Assembly (NCBI RefSeq): GCF_003332305.1
Contig: NZ_QOIO01000029.1
Location: forward strand, 1 to 64,000
Source of the DNA: Microvirga aerophila
Lineage (GTDB): Bacteria; Pseudomonadota; Alphaproteobacteria; Rhizobiales; Beijerinckiaceae
Direction of reading: 5' to 3'
Length of the DNA: 64,000 bases
In this document: one piece after another, positions 35,054 to 44,030 of the stretch
Position numbering within the stretch: position 1 is the first letter of the stretch
Layout of the letters: every line of letters starts with the position of its first letter
Translations under genes and position numbers: made by a program
Notes under the pieces: generated by a model
Database searches by the model: none
What the model was told of the DNA's origin: nothing
The model's input: only the letters and a program-made list of their open reading frames with translations

Positions 35054-35938
35054 ATGGCGGGTCTGACCCTGGACTTGATAGGATTGCAACTGTTCACTGG
35101 CCTCGCACTCGGGGCGGTCTACGTGCTTCTTGCAATCGGCCTTTCGCTCATTTTCGGCATGTTGACCGTCGTGAACTTTGCTCACGGCGCTTTCTATATG
35201 CTGGGCGCCTATGTGGGGGTCTACCTCCTCGCTCTAGGCGGGAATTTCTGGCTTTGCCTTGTGGCTGTTCCGATCATTGTCGGGACGATCGGCCTGGTGG
35301 TTGAACGGTTTCTCATTCGACCACTCTACGGACGCGGAATCGATTATCCGCTCCTGCTCACCTTCGGCCTAAGCTACGTGATCGTCGAGCTCGTCCGGAT
35401 CGCGTTCGGCAAGGCAGGCTACCCCTTCGATACGCCGGAACTGCTGCAAGGCGCCGTGGATATCGGCATCGGCTACTTCCCGCTCTATCGTCTTTTCGTC
35501 ATCGCAGCCGCGGGCGTTGTCCTTCTCGGCCTCTGGCTGTTCCTGGAACGGACGAGCTTCGGCCTCATCATCCGGGCCGGGGCTCGAGACCCACAGATCG
35601 TGCGGGTCCTAGGGGTCGATGTGGCCCGGGTATGGCTGGTGGTCTTTGGGATTGGAACTGGGATTGCTGCCCTTGCCGGATTGCTTGCCGCGCCGCTCCA
35701 GGGCGTCATCCCCGAAATGGGGGGGCCGATCCTCGTCGAGGCGTTCGTCGTCACTGTGGTCGGCGGCATGGGGTCCCTGCTCGGGGCCGTCCTCGCCGGA
35801 CTTCTGGTTGGAGTGGTGGTGAGCTTGTCGTCGCTCTTCGTGCCTGAAATGGCGAAGGTTTCCATTTTCGCGCTCATGGCGATCGTTCTGCTGATCCGCC
35901 CGCAGGGCTTCTTTGGCCGAGCCGGTCTGATGAGCTGA
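35054..35938 (+). CDS. Liv-type ABC permease (LivH-like), second operon
   Basis: A 294-residue polytopic permease. GLALGAVYVLLAIGLSLIFG and LTVVNFAHGAFYMLGAY are typical LivH sequences. Ribosome site GGAG lies 6 nt before the ATG at 35054. It is separated by 13 nt from the LivM-like gene and forms the channel with it. Confidence 0.9.
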   Translation: MAGLTLDLIGLQLFTGLALGAVYVLLAIGLSLIFGMLTVVNFAHGAFYMLGAYVGVYLLALGGNFWLCLVAVPIIVGTIGLVVERFLIRPLYGRGIDYPLLLTFGLSYVIVELVRIAFGKAGYPFDTPELLQGAVDIGIGYFPLYRLFVIAAAGVVLLGLWLFLERTSFGLIIRAGARDPQIVRVLGVDVARVWLVVFGIGTGIAALAGLLAAPLQGVIPEMGGPILVEAFVVTVVGGMGSLLGAVLAGLLVGVVVSLSSLFVPEMAKVSIFALMAIVLLIRPQGFFGRAGLMS

Positions 35939-35951
35939 CGGAATTATCATC

Positions 35952-36947
35952 ATGCATGAAGCTTCCCACATCTCCGAACCATTGGCGGCTGCTCCCAGGC
36001 ATCGCGCCAGCTGGTTCGAACTTGCCCGACAGCACCGGGTTCTGCTGTCATCGGCTTTCCTGCTGGCCTTTCCGCTGGTGATGCCGTTCACCGCCTTGGC
36101 GGTGAACATCCTGATCTACGGGCTATACGCTCTCGGCTTCAACCTGCTGTTCGGATATCTGGGCCTTTTATCCTTTGGGCACGCTGCGCTCTTCGGGACA
36201 GGAGCTTATTTATGCGGCATCGCGATCGTGCATTTCGGAATGCCCTGGTACGCTGCGATAGTGGTAGGTGTCTTGGGTGGCGTCGCCATGGCGGCTGCGA
36301 TCGGCGTGCTGGCGATCCGCACCCGGGGCATTTACTTCGCTATGGTCACCATGGCCCTGTCGCAGTGCGTCTATTACCTGTTCTATCAGGCAATCGACTG
36401 GACAGGAGGCGAAAACGGCCTGCGCGGCATCAACGTGCGTGAAATCTCGATCTTCGGGCTGAAGTTCGACTTCATCGATCCGCTGACGCGCTACTATGTG
36501 GTTGCAGCTTTTGTAATCCTCGCCCTGATCTTTCTGTCGCGCATCCTTGCGTCGCCTTTTGGCGCAGTCATCGAAGCCGTACGCGAGAATGAAGCCCGTG
36601 CCCGTGCCTCTGGCTACAACGTCACGGCTACTCGTTTGATAGCGTTCATTCTATCGGGCGCATTCTGCGGACTGGCGGGAGCCCTTCAGGCATTGCATCT
36701 CTCGATCGTACCGATCGAGATCATGCATTACGAGACGTCGGGCCTTGCGGTCATGATGTCGCTTCTCGGCGGTATGGGAACCTTCTTCGGCCCCTTCGTT
36801 GGGGCTGCCGTATTCCTGCTTCTCGAGAATCTCGTCTCCCTCTGGACCGTGCACTGGCAGCTCTTCGTGGGAGCCGTTTTCATGGTGTGCGTCCTGTTCT
36901 TCCCGAAGGGAATTTGGGGAACCTTGCTGCAGAGGGTTCAAAAGTGA
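35952..36947 (+). CDS. Liv-type ABC permease (LivM-like), second operon
   Basis: A 331-residue permease with LivM signatures YALGFNLLFGYLGLLSFGHA and, near the end, LLGGMGTFFGPFVGAAVF. A soluble stretch of about 25 residues precedes the first membrane segment. Its stop overlaps the GTG start of the ATPase gene by 4 nt (GTGA). Confidence 0.9.
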   Translation: MHEASHISEPLAAAPRHRASWFELARQHRVLLSSAFLLAFPLVMPFTALAVNILIYGLYALGFNLLFGYLGLLSFGHAALFGTGAYLCGIAIVHFGMPWYAAIVVGVLGGVAMAAAIGVLAIRTRGIYFAMVTMALSQCVYYLFYQAIDWTGGENGLRGINVREISIFGLKFDFIDPLTRYYVVAAFVILALIFLSRILASPFGAVIEAVRENEARARASGYNVTATRLIAFILSGAFCGLAGALQALHLSIVPIEIMHYETSGLAVMMSLLGGMGTFFGPFVGAAVFLLLENLVSLWTVHWQLFVGAVFMVCVLFFPKGIWGTLLQRVQK

Positions 36948-37711
36948 TCGGTCAGACAGCAACCTCAGACGTCATTCTGCGTACCGAAAGGGTCAGCAAG
37001 CAGTTCGGCAAGTTTACAGCGCTGAAAGACATCACGGCTGAGTTTCGTCGTGGTGCCATCACGTCCATCATTGGGCCGAATGGAGCCGGCAAGAGCACCT
37101 ATTTCAACCTGTTGTCAGGGGCCTTTCCTCCCACAAGCGGTCAGGTTGAGTTCGAGGGGCGGGACGTGACCGGGCTCCCGCAGCATAAATTCGCTCACAT
37201 GGGCGTGGCCAAGTCCTTCCAGATCACGAACGTGTTTCCGCAACTGTCCACGCACGAGAACATCCGGGTCGCCCTCCAGGCGCTTTCCTCCCGGTACAAC
37301 ATCTGGACGCCCCGGACCTCCTACAAGGATCTGGTCGTCCAAGCCGATGAACTGCTTCATCGAGTTGGGCTTTGGAGCCGGCGCGGCCGTCTTGCGGGAA
37401 CACTCGCCCACGGCGAACAGCGTGCGCTTGAAATCGGCATGGCGCTTGCAAGTCACCCCCGGCTTTTATTGCTCGATGAGCCGACTGCCGGAATGAGCCC
37501 TGAGGAAACCCGCGTGATGATGGACCTGATCGTACAGCTTGCGCAGGAGCGGACAGTCATTCTCGTGGAGCACAAGATGAAACTCGTAATGGGGATCAGC
37601 GACCGGTTGCTCGTTCTGCACCACGGCGAACTCCTGGCAGAGGGAACGCCTGCGGATATCCGTCGGAACGAAACCGTCAAGCGCGTCTATCTCGGCCAGC
37701 GGGAGCACTGA
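36944..37711 (+). CDS. Liv-type ABC ATPase (LivG-like), second operon
   Basis: A 255-residue ATPase. Walker A is GPNGAGKST, Walker B is LLLDEPTAGMSPEE, and the signature loop reads LAHGEQRALEIGMALA. I chose the GTG at 36944, coupled to the end of the LivM-like gene; an upstream in-frame ATG would lie deep inside that gene. It drives import together with the LivF-like protein that follows after 4 nt. Confidence 0.9.
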   Translation: MIGQTATSDVILRTERVSKQFGKFTALKDITAEFRRGAITSIIGPNGAGKSTYFNLLSGAFPPTSGQVEFEGRDVTGLPQHKFAHMGVAKSFQITNVFPQLSTHENIRVALQALSSRYNIWTPRTSYKDLVVQADELLHRVGLWSRRGRLAGTLAHGEQRALEIGMALASHPRLLLLDEPTAGMSPEETRVMMDLIVQLAQERTVILVEHKMKLVMGISDRLLVLHHGELLAEGTPADIRRNETVKRVYLGQREH

Positions 37712-37715
37712 ATCG

Positions 37716-38420
37716 ATGCTGAGGGTCGAAAAGCTCAATGCCTGGTACGGATCAAGTCACGTTCTTCAGGACATCAGCCTTGACGTCAACAATGGCGAGA
37801 TCGTTTGTCTCATCGGACGTAACGGGGCAGGCAAGACCACCACGCTCAAGTCGATTATCGGTCTGATCGACAAGACAGCCGGCCGGGTCGAGTTTGAAGG
37901 CCGGGAGGTCTTGAGCAAGCCGGCGCATGCCCGCTTCGGAGCGGGCCTTGCCTATGTGCCTGAGGAGCGCCGAATTGTTCCTGGCCTCTCCGTGCGCGAA
38001 AACCTGAGGCTGGGCTTGGTCGCATCGCCCAACAAAAAGAAAGAGGCGGAACTGATCGACCGAACCGCTACGATCTTTCCTCGTCTGGCGGAACGTCTCG
38101 ATCAAGTGGCCATCACCATGTCCGGAGGCGAGCAGCAAATGTTGGCGATCGCGCGGGCCATGATCTCGGACCCGAAGCTGATCATGCTCGACGAGCCGTC
38201 GGAAGGCATTATGCCGGTGCTGGTGGACGAGATGTTTGAGCTGTTCCGCAACATGAAGGCACAAGGCACGACCATTCTGCTCGTGGAGCAGAATGTGGAG
38301 CTTGCCCTCAGCATTGCGGATCGGGCGTACGTGGTCGATCAAGGCACTGTCGTGCATCATGCTTCGGCGTCGGAACTTCTGGCGGACGCAGAGATTCAGG
38401 AGCGTTACTGCTCGGTCTGA
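37716..38420 (+). CDS. Liv-type ABC ATPase (LivF-like), second operon
   Basis: A 234-residue ATPase with Walker A GRNGAGKTT, signature MSGGEQQMLAIARAM and Walker B IMLDEPSEGIMP. It is the last gene of the second importer operon. A strong hairpin 26 nt after its stop ends the operon. Confidence 0.9.
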   Translation: MLRVEKLNAWYGSSHVLQDISLDVNNGEIVCLIGRNGAGKTTTLKSIIGLIDKTAGRVEFEGREVLSKPAHARFGAGLAYVPEERRIVPGLSVRENLRLGLVASPNKKKEAELIDRTATIFPRLAERLDQVAITMSGGEQQMLAIARAMISDPKLIMLDEPSEGIMPVLVDEMFELFRNMKAQGTTILLVEQNVELALSIADRAYVVDQGTVVHHASASELLADAEIQERYCSV

Positions 38421-38445
38421 CAGGTTCGACGCGCCACTAAGAAAA

Positions 38446-38482
38446 GCTCAGGGTGGAACTCGTTATGGGTTCCACCCTGAGC
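38446..38482. terminator. Bidirectional terminator hairpin
   Basis: GCTCAGGGTGGAAC (38446-38459) pairs perfectly with GTTCCACCCTGAGC (38469-38482), a 14-bp stem with a 9-nt loop. It separates the convergent LivF-like and CoxG-like genes. On the minus strand the hairpin is followed by CTTTTCTTAG, a T-rich run, so it probably serves the CoxG-like gene best and the transporter operon as well. Confidence 0.8.
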
Positions 38483-38508
38483 CTTGTAGGCACGTCTTCT
38501 TCGAGCCT

Positions 38509-39042
38509 TCAGGGAACCGGCTGATCCTTCTTTGAGAATACCCCTCCCAACCAACCCTGTTTCTGCGGACTCGCAGGGGCTTCTTCTGCCTCCGGTTGTC
38601 GGACCGGAGCTACAAGCTCACTAAACTTGGTGAAGAATTCGCCAGCAAGCTTTTTGGCCGTTGCGTCTATCAGCCGGCCGCCAAGTTGAGCCAGCTTGCC
38701 GCCGATCTGCACCTTGACCGCATAGCGCAGGGTCGTGCCGGCATCATTCTCTTCCAATTGTACGAAAGCCGACCCCTTTGCATGACCTGCTGCGCCGCCA
38801 GTGCCTTCGCCGCTGATGGTGTAAGCGTTGGGAGGATCCAGATCCTTGAGGGTGACCGCACCTTTGAACGTGGCCTTCACAGGGCCAATCTTGAGCGTCA
38901 CCTTGGCCTGCATCTCCGTATCGGACAGCTTCTCGAGACTTTCGCAGCCTGGAATGCATTGTCTTAGGATCTCGGGGTCATTCAGCCCAGCCCATACAAC
39001 CGCACGAGGGGCGCCGATTTCCCGGCTCTCGGTCATTTCCAT
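38509..39042 (-). CDS. CoxG-like SRPBCC protein
   Basis: A 178-residue protein of the CO dehydrogenase subunit G family (START/SRPBCC fold), which helps molybdenum hydroxylases by membrane attachment or maturation. Typical features are the start ESREIGAPRAVVWAGLNDPE, the middle MQAKVTLKIGPVKATFKG and LAQLGGRLIDATAKKLAGEF. The last 30 residues are Pro- and Ala-rich. ATG at 39042 has GGAG upstream. It lies between two molybdenum hydroxylase loci and could serve either. Confidence 0.85.
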   Translation of the reverse strand: MEMTESREIGAPRAVVWAGLNDPEILRQCIPGCESLEKLSDTEMQAKVTLKIGPVKATFKGAVTLKDLDPPNAYTISGEGTGGAAGHAKGSAFVQLEENDAGTTLRYAVKVQIGGKLAQLGGRLIDATAKKLAGEFFTKFSELVAPVRQPEAEEAPASPQKQGWLGGVFSKKDQPVP

Positions 39043-39206
39043 AAAATTACTCCGATTGGCTAATCGCCGGTTGGGTGAGGCCGGCTGGTATTTTGGAATG
39101 AGGATGTTCCGGCGCTTCCAGCGTGAAGCAAACCTTATTTTACTCGCGTGCGAAGCCAAGCGAGGAACTCATCGAAAAAGTGGGGAGCCGAAGCTCCCCG
39201 CTTCCT

Positions 39207-41426
39207 TCAAACGGTGAGGCCCGCCTTGACACGTTCGGGGGTAAATGGAAGCCGCCGGAAACGAACTCCTGTCGCGTCGAAGACCGCATTAGCGAGCGCT
39301 GCCGATGTAGGTCCTTGCGAGGCCTCGCCCGTTCCGAGGTATGGTTCGCCTGGTCGATCGATGATCGAGACTTCGACAGGCGGGACTTCCGAGAACGTGA
39401 GGATTGGGTAGCTCGCCCAATCTTCGGAGAGCACCCTGGAGTTGTCGAACTTGACCTCCTCCTTGAGGCTCCAGCTCAGGGACTGAATGACGCCACCCTC
39501 GATCTGGTTGGAGATACCGTCCGGACTGACGACATGGCCGCTATCGGCAGCCGTTGCCACCCGCACCACGCGAACCCTGCCATTGCGTCGATTGACGTCC
39601 ACCTCCATGGCGACCGCGCACAGCCCGGCATAGTTTTTGTACTGAGCGAATGCGATGCCGCGTCCGCGATTTTCCTTCTTCTCGAACTTATCCCAGCCGA
39701 ATGTCTCGGCGGCTTTGACCAGGACATCGCGGGCTCGCTTGTCCTTCAAGAAACGCAGCCGATACTCGAGCGGGTCTGCGCCTGCGGACCGAGCCAGTTC
39801 GTCGATGAACGACTCAATTGCGAACACATTCGCGTAAGCCCCCAAGCCCCGGGTGGAGGAAACCCGAAGGGGCATCTCCGTGATGTAATGCAAAAGGACC
39901 CGTTGGCCAGGGAAGTCATAGAGAGCAATGGCGTTTCTGTCGGCCGCGTAGTTTGGCGGTCCGCCATTGCGCGGAACCGGCTGTTTGAAGGGCTTCTCCA
40001 GGTAGCGTGCAGACAGCAGGTTGCCCGGTTCTCCGCCTGGTCGGGTTCCATGGGGCGTGGACCAAACTTCGAGGTCCCAATCGAGAACGTTTCCTTTGTC
40101 GTCGACGGCTGCCTTGGTTTTGATCACCATGGCGGAACCGTAGGGTTCCCATTTATGCTCTTGGTCTCGCGTATAGAGCAGTCGAACCGGCCGGCCCGGC
40201 AAGGCAACGGCAAGAAGCGCTGCGTCGGCCGCAGCATCGTCAGCCATATTATGTCCGTAGCATCCGGACCCCTGCATGTGCTGGCACCGTACCTTTGCAG
40301 GGTCCATGCTGAGCATCTTGGCGATTGCCGGGGCGGTCTCGAAGACGCTCTGGCTATGTGTTTGGATCGTCAAGGTGCCATCATTGCCCATCGTAGCAAT
40401 CGCCGCCGAGGGCCCGATCGAGGCATGCATGTGGTATGGCCGTTGATAGGTTGCCTCGATGACCTTGGCGGTTTCGCCCCCTCCTGATCTGGCCTTCTTA
40501 TGGATCTCCTTATCCTCAGACTTAGCCTTGAGTAGCCAGTCGTAGATGCCTTCATGTCCTGGAAGGAGGTTGTCGACCTCCCACTTGGCCGCATTCTCCA
40601 GTTCGGCGGCGGCGGCAAGCGCCTGGTCCTCACGTTCCGCAATAACCCCAAGGAAGCTGCCGTTGCGAACGACTTTAAGGACGCCAGGCATGCTCTCGAC
40701 TTGATCGGTTTTCGCATCGGCTAACCGAGCGGAATAAGTCGGCGGACGAACGATGCGTCCGTGAACCATACCTTCCGGTCGGTATTCCTGAAGGAAGATG
40801 GCCTCGCCGGTCATCTTTGCCGGGATATCGACACGCGTAACCGACTTCCCGATATATCGGTGTTCCGATGCGGGCTTTAGAGGCGTCTTTCCGGTTGCTT
40901 CTCTCTCCAACTCCTTGCCGGTGACGAGTTCCCAATAGGTAGCCTGCGAGCCTCCTTGGCCCGTGATCGTTCCATCACTGACTTTTAGAGACTCTACCGG
41001 CTGCCCAAGTTTCGCGGCGGCCAGCCCGAGCAGGATCTGGCGGACTTCGGCGGAGGCTTGTTGAACGGCCGGCGCACAGCCCGGCATTGATTGGGAGCCT
41101 GCTGTCGTTCCTTCGTCCGGCACGACAGCAGTATCGCCGGAGATGATTTTGACGCGCCCAAGGTCCACGTCGAGTTCGTCGGCGCAGATCTGTGTGACAG
41201 CTGTCAGGATGCCTTGGCCAAGCTCAACCTTTCCGATCATCAGAGTGACGGTGCCGTCAGCATTGATCTTAAGCCATGCGCTCAGCATCGGCGATGTCTT
41301 GAGATCGCCGGGCAGTTTTGGAGGAGTTTGCGCAACCGCAAGATCCAGGGGGACCGCGAAGGATAGAGTCAGGGAACCCAAGCCTTGGAGTAGGCGGCGG
41401 CGATCGAGAGTGAAGGGCTTGTTCAT
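39207..41426 (-). CDS. Two-subunit molybdenum hydroxylase, large subunit (IorB type)
   Basis: A 739-residue molybdopterin-binding subunit of the isoquinoline 1-oxidoreductase type. The N-terminus LDRRRLLQGLGSLTLSF is a twin-arginine signal cleaved near AVAQ, so the enzyme is periplasmic. The IorB architecture carries two Mo-binding halves, and the catalytic Glu region is GTGEASQGPTSAALANA near 705. It lies 3 nt after the 2Fe-2S subunit on the minus strand. No FAD subunit is present, which fits this subfamily's use of cytochromes as acceptor; no cytochrome gene is adjacent. Substrates in the family include N-heterocycles and aldehydes. Confidence 0.9.
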   Translation of the reverse strand: MNKPFTLDRRRLLQGLGSLTLSFAVPLDLAVAQTPPKLPGDLKTSPMLSAWLKINADGTVTLMIGKVELGQGILTAVTQICADELDVDLGRVKIISGDTAVVPDEGTTAGSQSMPGCAPAVQQASAEVRQILLGLAAAKLGQPVESLKVSDGTITGQGGSQATYWELVTGKELEREATGKTPLKPASEHRYIGKSVTRVDIPAKMTGEAIFLQEYRPEGMVHGRIVRPPTYSARLADAKTDQVESMPGVLKVVRNGSFLGVIAEREDQALAAAAELENAAKWEVDNLLPGHEGIYDWLLKAKSEDKEIHKKARSGGGETAKVIEATYQRPYHMHASIGPSAAIATMGNDGTLTIQTHSQSVFETAPAIAKMLSMDPAKVRCQHMQGSGCYGHNMADDAAADAALLAVALPGRPVRLLYTRDQEHKWEPYGSAMVIKTKAAVDDKGNVLDWDLEVWSTPHGTRPGGEPGNLLSARYLEKPFKQPVPRNGGPPNYAADRNAIALYDFPGQRVLLHYITEMPLRVSSTRGLGAYANVFAIESFIDELARSAGADPLEYRLRFLKDKRARDVLVKAAETFGWDKFEKKENRGRGIAFAQYKNYAGLCAVAMEVDVNRRNGRVRVVRVATAADSGHVVSPDGISNQIEGGVIQSLSWSLKEEVKFDNSRVLSEDWASYPILTFSEVPPVEVSIIDRPGEPYLGTGEASQGPTSAALANAVFDATGVRFRRLPFTPERVKAGLTV

Positions 41427-41429
41427 TGC

Positions 41430-41885
41430 TTAAACCTCCCTTGCCGCACGCAGCACGGCCCGAACGATACGGTTGTGCGAGCCACACCTGCACAGGTTGG
41501 CGTCCAGCGCCGCTCGTACCTCGCCGTCGCTCGGAGTGGGATTGCGATCGAGAAGGGCTTGCGCTTGGAGGATCATTCCGGAGGAGCAGTACCCACATTG
41601 CGCAGCCTGCTCGTCGATAAATGCCTGCTGAAGTCTGCCGGGCTTCTCGCCGTCACGCAGGCCTTCCAGGGTTGTGACCGAACGTCCAGCGGCGGCAGAG
41701 GTTGCGGTGAGGCATGACCGGACCGGTTCGCCGTCAATGAGCACCGTACATGCTCCGCATTGCGCGCGGCCGCAGCCATATTTCGCCCCATTGATCCGGA
41801 GATCATTGACAAGCACATAGAGCAAGAACGTATCGTCAGGCGCATCCACGCTGACAGCTTTACCATTCAAACTGAAGTCAACCAC
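41430..41885 (-). CDS. Two-subunit molybdenum hydroxylase, 2Fe-2S subunit (IorA type)
   Basis: A 151-residue subunit with two 2Fe-2S clusters: CGRAQCGACTVLIDG for the first, CGYCSSGM and CRCGSHNRI for the second. It has no signal peptide of its own and would be exported together with the large subunit. I chose the GTG at 41885 (MVDFSLNGK), which has GGGAGG 7 nt upstream and gives the family's usual start; an in-frame ATG at 41924 adds 13 unrelated residues. Confidence 0.9.
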   Translation of the reverse strand: MVDFSLNGKAVSVDAPDDTFLLYVLVNDLRINGAKYGCGRAQCGACTVLIDGEPVRSCLTATSAAAGRSVTTLEGLRDGEKPGRLQQAFIDEQAAQCGYCSSGMILQAQALLDRNPTPSDGEVRAALDANLCRCGSHNRIVRAVLRAAREV

Positions 41886-42164
41886 GTGCCATCCTCCCAG
41901 TTTCGTATTGTGCTGGTGCAGCAAATTCGCTGCAGTGCAAAATAGAGCTTATCTGCGAAACAAATGAATCTCACTGCCAGCTATTGCAGTATCGTAAGTT
42001 GGCGCAATAATTCCGACAAGTTTTATTCGAGACAGTTACGTAAGCTCGTACTTGTTATGAGCTTTATCGGAAGGTGCCGTATCGGCATCCATTTTGGAGC
42101 TCGGCCGGATCCGAGTGAAACAATTCACGTTGTTCAGAGACAGCTAGGCTGAGGAGCATAACGA

Positions 42165-42728
42165 ATGAGGTACGCAACTGGGATAACGTTTCTGGCGATG
42201 GCGGCCAGTGCTGTTGCCTTCGCGCAAGGGCCGACCTCTCAACCTGGCGCGCGGCCGCAGTTGTCCGAAACTCCATCCACTCAGGCGCCACTTATCGGCG
42301 GTATTCCGAATGCCAACCAGACCAATTCAGGAAGTACGAACACCTCAAGTGTCGTCACGGAGCAGATGGAGGGGGAATTGCTCTCCAGCGACCTTATCGG
42401 CCGGCCTCTTCATGACGCCGCTGGAACGCGAGTTGGAACCGTACGGGACATTCTTATCAGTCGTGATCATAAAATGACGGCGCTGGTTGCTGACCTAGAC
42501 GCTGCTTCCGGAGCAAACGGCAGGAGAGTTGGCATTCCCGTCGGCGCCATCGAACAGAAGACGGTGAACCGTCGGGATGTTCATCTCCTGGTAAAGATGG
42601 ATCTGAGCATACTGAAAAATGCCAAGGGGTTCGAACCGCTCGCACGAGAGGCTGGTCTCGATGACAATCAGGACCTCACGAAGGGAAGTGGTACGGCGAC
42701 CGGAGGCTCCGTTCCGCAATCTCGCTAG
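42165..42728 (+). CDS. Secreted PRC-barrel domain protein
   Basis: A 187-residue protein with a Sec signal peptide (cleavage near AVAFAQ), a low-complexity linker rich in Ser, Thr and Asn, and a PRC-barrel domain starting near 68 (LLSSDLIGRPLHDAAG). PRC-barrels occur in ribosome maturation factor RimM, photosynthetic reaction centre H subunits and many stress-linked periplasmic proteins. GAGGAG precedes the ATG. It stands alone between the hydroxylase and its maturation genes and need not belong to that function. Confidence 0.8.
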   Translation: MRYATGITFLAMAASAVAFAQGPTSQPGARPQLSETPSTQAPLIGGIPNANQTNSGSTNTSSVVTEQMEGELLSSDLIGRPLHDAAGTRVGTVRDILISRDHKMTALVADLDAASGANGRRVGIPVGAIEQKTVNRRDVHLLVKMDLSILKNAKGFEPLAREAGLDDNQDLTKGSGTATGGSVPQSR

Positions 42729-42902
42729 ATCTGTGCATCTTGATGTCGCTGGGGATGCGGCGCAACATCCATAGAACAAGCTCTGTTCAGGATGCGGAGC
42801 GCTCACATGGGGCTTCTGGATAATCACAGTCCCGATATGGTAAAGAGTAAGCCGTTTTACCACCAAGCTAGCGTCGTTTGGGCCTCATGATGATGAACCG
42901 AA

Positions 42903-43226
42903 ATGCTCTCTACCGATACTGATGTGCTGAAAGCGGCGGAAGACTGGAGGCGGGCCGGAAAAGGCGTTGCGCTGGCGACCGTGATCGAAACCTGGGGATC
43001 GGCCCCTCGGGCCATTGGCAGCCATCTGATCATCGATGAGGATGCGAACTTTCTGGGCTCGGTCTCCGGCGGCTGCGTGGAGGGCTCTGTCATCACCGAA
43101 GCGCTTGATGTCATCGCGGACGGAAGGCCACGTGTGCTCGAATTCGGGGTCGCGGATGAAACTGCTTGGCGTGTCGGGCTCTCCTGTGGCGGGCGCATCA
43201 AGATTTACGTGGAGCGCGTGGAATAA
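42903..43226 (+). CDS. XdhC/CoxI-type protein, N-terminal domain only
   Basis: A 107-residue protein containing the XdhC/CoxI domain without the Rossmann part. The motif GKGVALATVIETWGSAPRAIG and the conserved Cys in GSVSGGCVEG are clear. XdhC proteins bind molybdenum cofactor, protect it during sulfuration and insert it into molybdenum hydroxylases. It starts an operon with a second XdhC-type protein, a molybdopterin-binding protein and a MobA-like enzyme. Confidence 0.85.
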   Translation: MLSTDTDVLKAAEDWRRAGKGVALATVIETWGSAPRAIGSHLIIDEDANFLGSVSGGCVEGSVITEALDVIADGRPRVLEFGVADETAWRVGLSCGGRIKIYVERVE

Positions 43227-43227
43227 C

Positions 43228-43341
43228 ATGGCTTCAGAAATGGACGGGTCGCCATCTAAGCATCTCGCTTTCCCTGAGAACATCTCCGAACTGCCTCTAG
43301 GTCAGCGTCCTGGCAGCGCTTCGGCAAGGGCCTGTCTATGA
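43228..43341 (+). CDS. Possible 37-residue peptide between the two XdhC-type genes
   Basis: ATG at 43228 comes one base after the stop of the first XdhC-type gene. The frame ends in a TGA that overlaps the ATG of the second XdhC-type gene by 4 nt. The peptide has no recognisable motif. The exact fit suggests translational coupling through a small ORF. It could also be the relic of a once continuous coding region, or chance. Confidence 0.35.
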   Translation: MASEMDGSPSKHLAFPENISELPLGQRPGSASARACL

Positions 43342-44030
43342 AACTGGAGATGCTCTCACGGCTCAACGGCGAGCGAGCCGCCCGCCGTGCCGCTATTATC
43401 ATCACCGATATCCAATCCGGCGAGCAGCGTCTCGTAGGTCAGGACGCAATCGCACAGGATCCGCTCGCCCCGCTGCTGGATCTGCATCTGACGCGAGGCA
43501 AGAGCGCTCTTGTAGAACATGATGGGCGCCAGTTCTTTCTGACAGTGCAAGAGCCACCGTTGAAGGTCGTTATTATAGGAGCTGTGCATATCAGCCAGGC
43601 GTTGATCCCTATGATGAAGCAACTCGACCTGAGCATCACAGTCGTCGACCCACGTACGGCCTTTGCGACGCCAGATCGCTTCCCAGATGTTTCGCTCTTA
43701 ACAATGTGGCCGGACGCCGTCCTACCAAGTCTTGGCTTCGATCGGTACACAGCGCTAGTCGCGCTGACACATGATCCGAAAATAGATGACCCTGCGATCA
43801 TAACTGCTCTTCGTTCACAATGCTTCTACATCGGTGCTCTCGGATCGCGCAAAACACATGAACGACGTATTGAACGCCTGACCAACGCGGGCTTCATAGA
43901 GGCTGATCTGTCCCGTATTCGTGCACCTATCGGTCTCGATATAGGCGCAACGTCGCCTGCGGAGATTGCCGTCTCGATTCTAGCCGAAATCGTCGCTGCC
44001 TTTCGGAATGAGCGGAGAGGATCAGCGTGA
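43338..44030 (+). CDS. XdhC family protein with Rossmann domain
   Basis: A 230-residue XdhC-type protein. A short N-terminal XdhC-like part (MKLEMLSRLNGERAARRAAI) is followed by the XdhC Rossmann domain with VVIIGAVHISQALIPMMKQL and IGALGSRKTHERR. The glycine-rich loop reads GAVHISQ where relatives have GxGHxxx. It would handle the molybdenum cofactor for the hydroxylase at 39207-41885. It overlaps the next gene by 4 nt (GTGA). Confidence 0.85.
   Translation: MKLEMLSRLNGERAARRAAIIITDIQSGEQRLVGQDAIAQDPLAPLLDLHLTRGKSALVEHDGRQFFLTVQEPPLKVVIIGAVHISQALIPMMKQLDLSITVVDPRTAFATPDRFPDVSLLTMWPDAVLPSLGFDRYTALVALTHDPKIDDPAIITALRSQCFYIGALGSRKTHERRIERLTNAGFIEADLSRIRAPIGLDIGATSPAEIAVSILAEIVAAFRNERRGSA

Noticed and set aside
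39123-40487. A 454-codon open frame on the plus strand opposite the IorB-type gene
   Set aside because: It is antisense to a gene with clear Tat signal and molybdenum hydroxylase motifs. No domain or ribosome site supports it.
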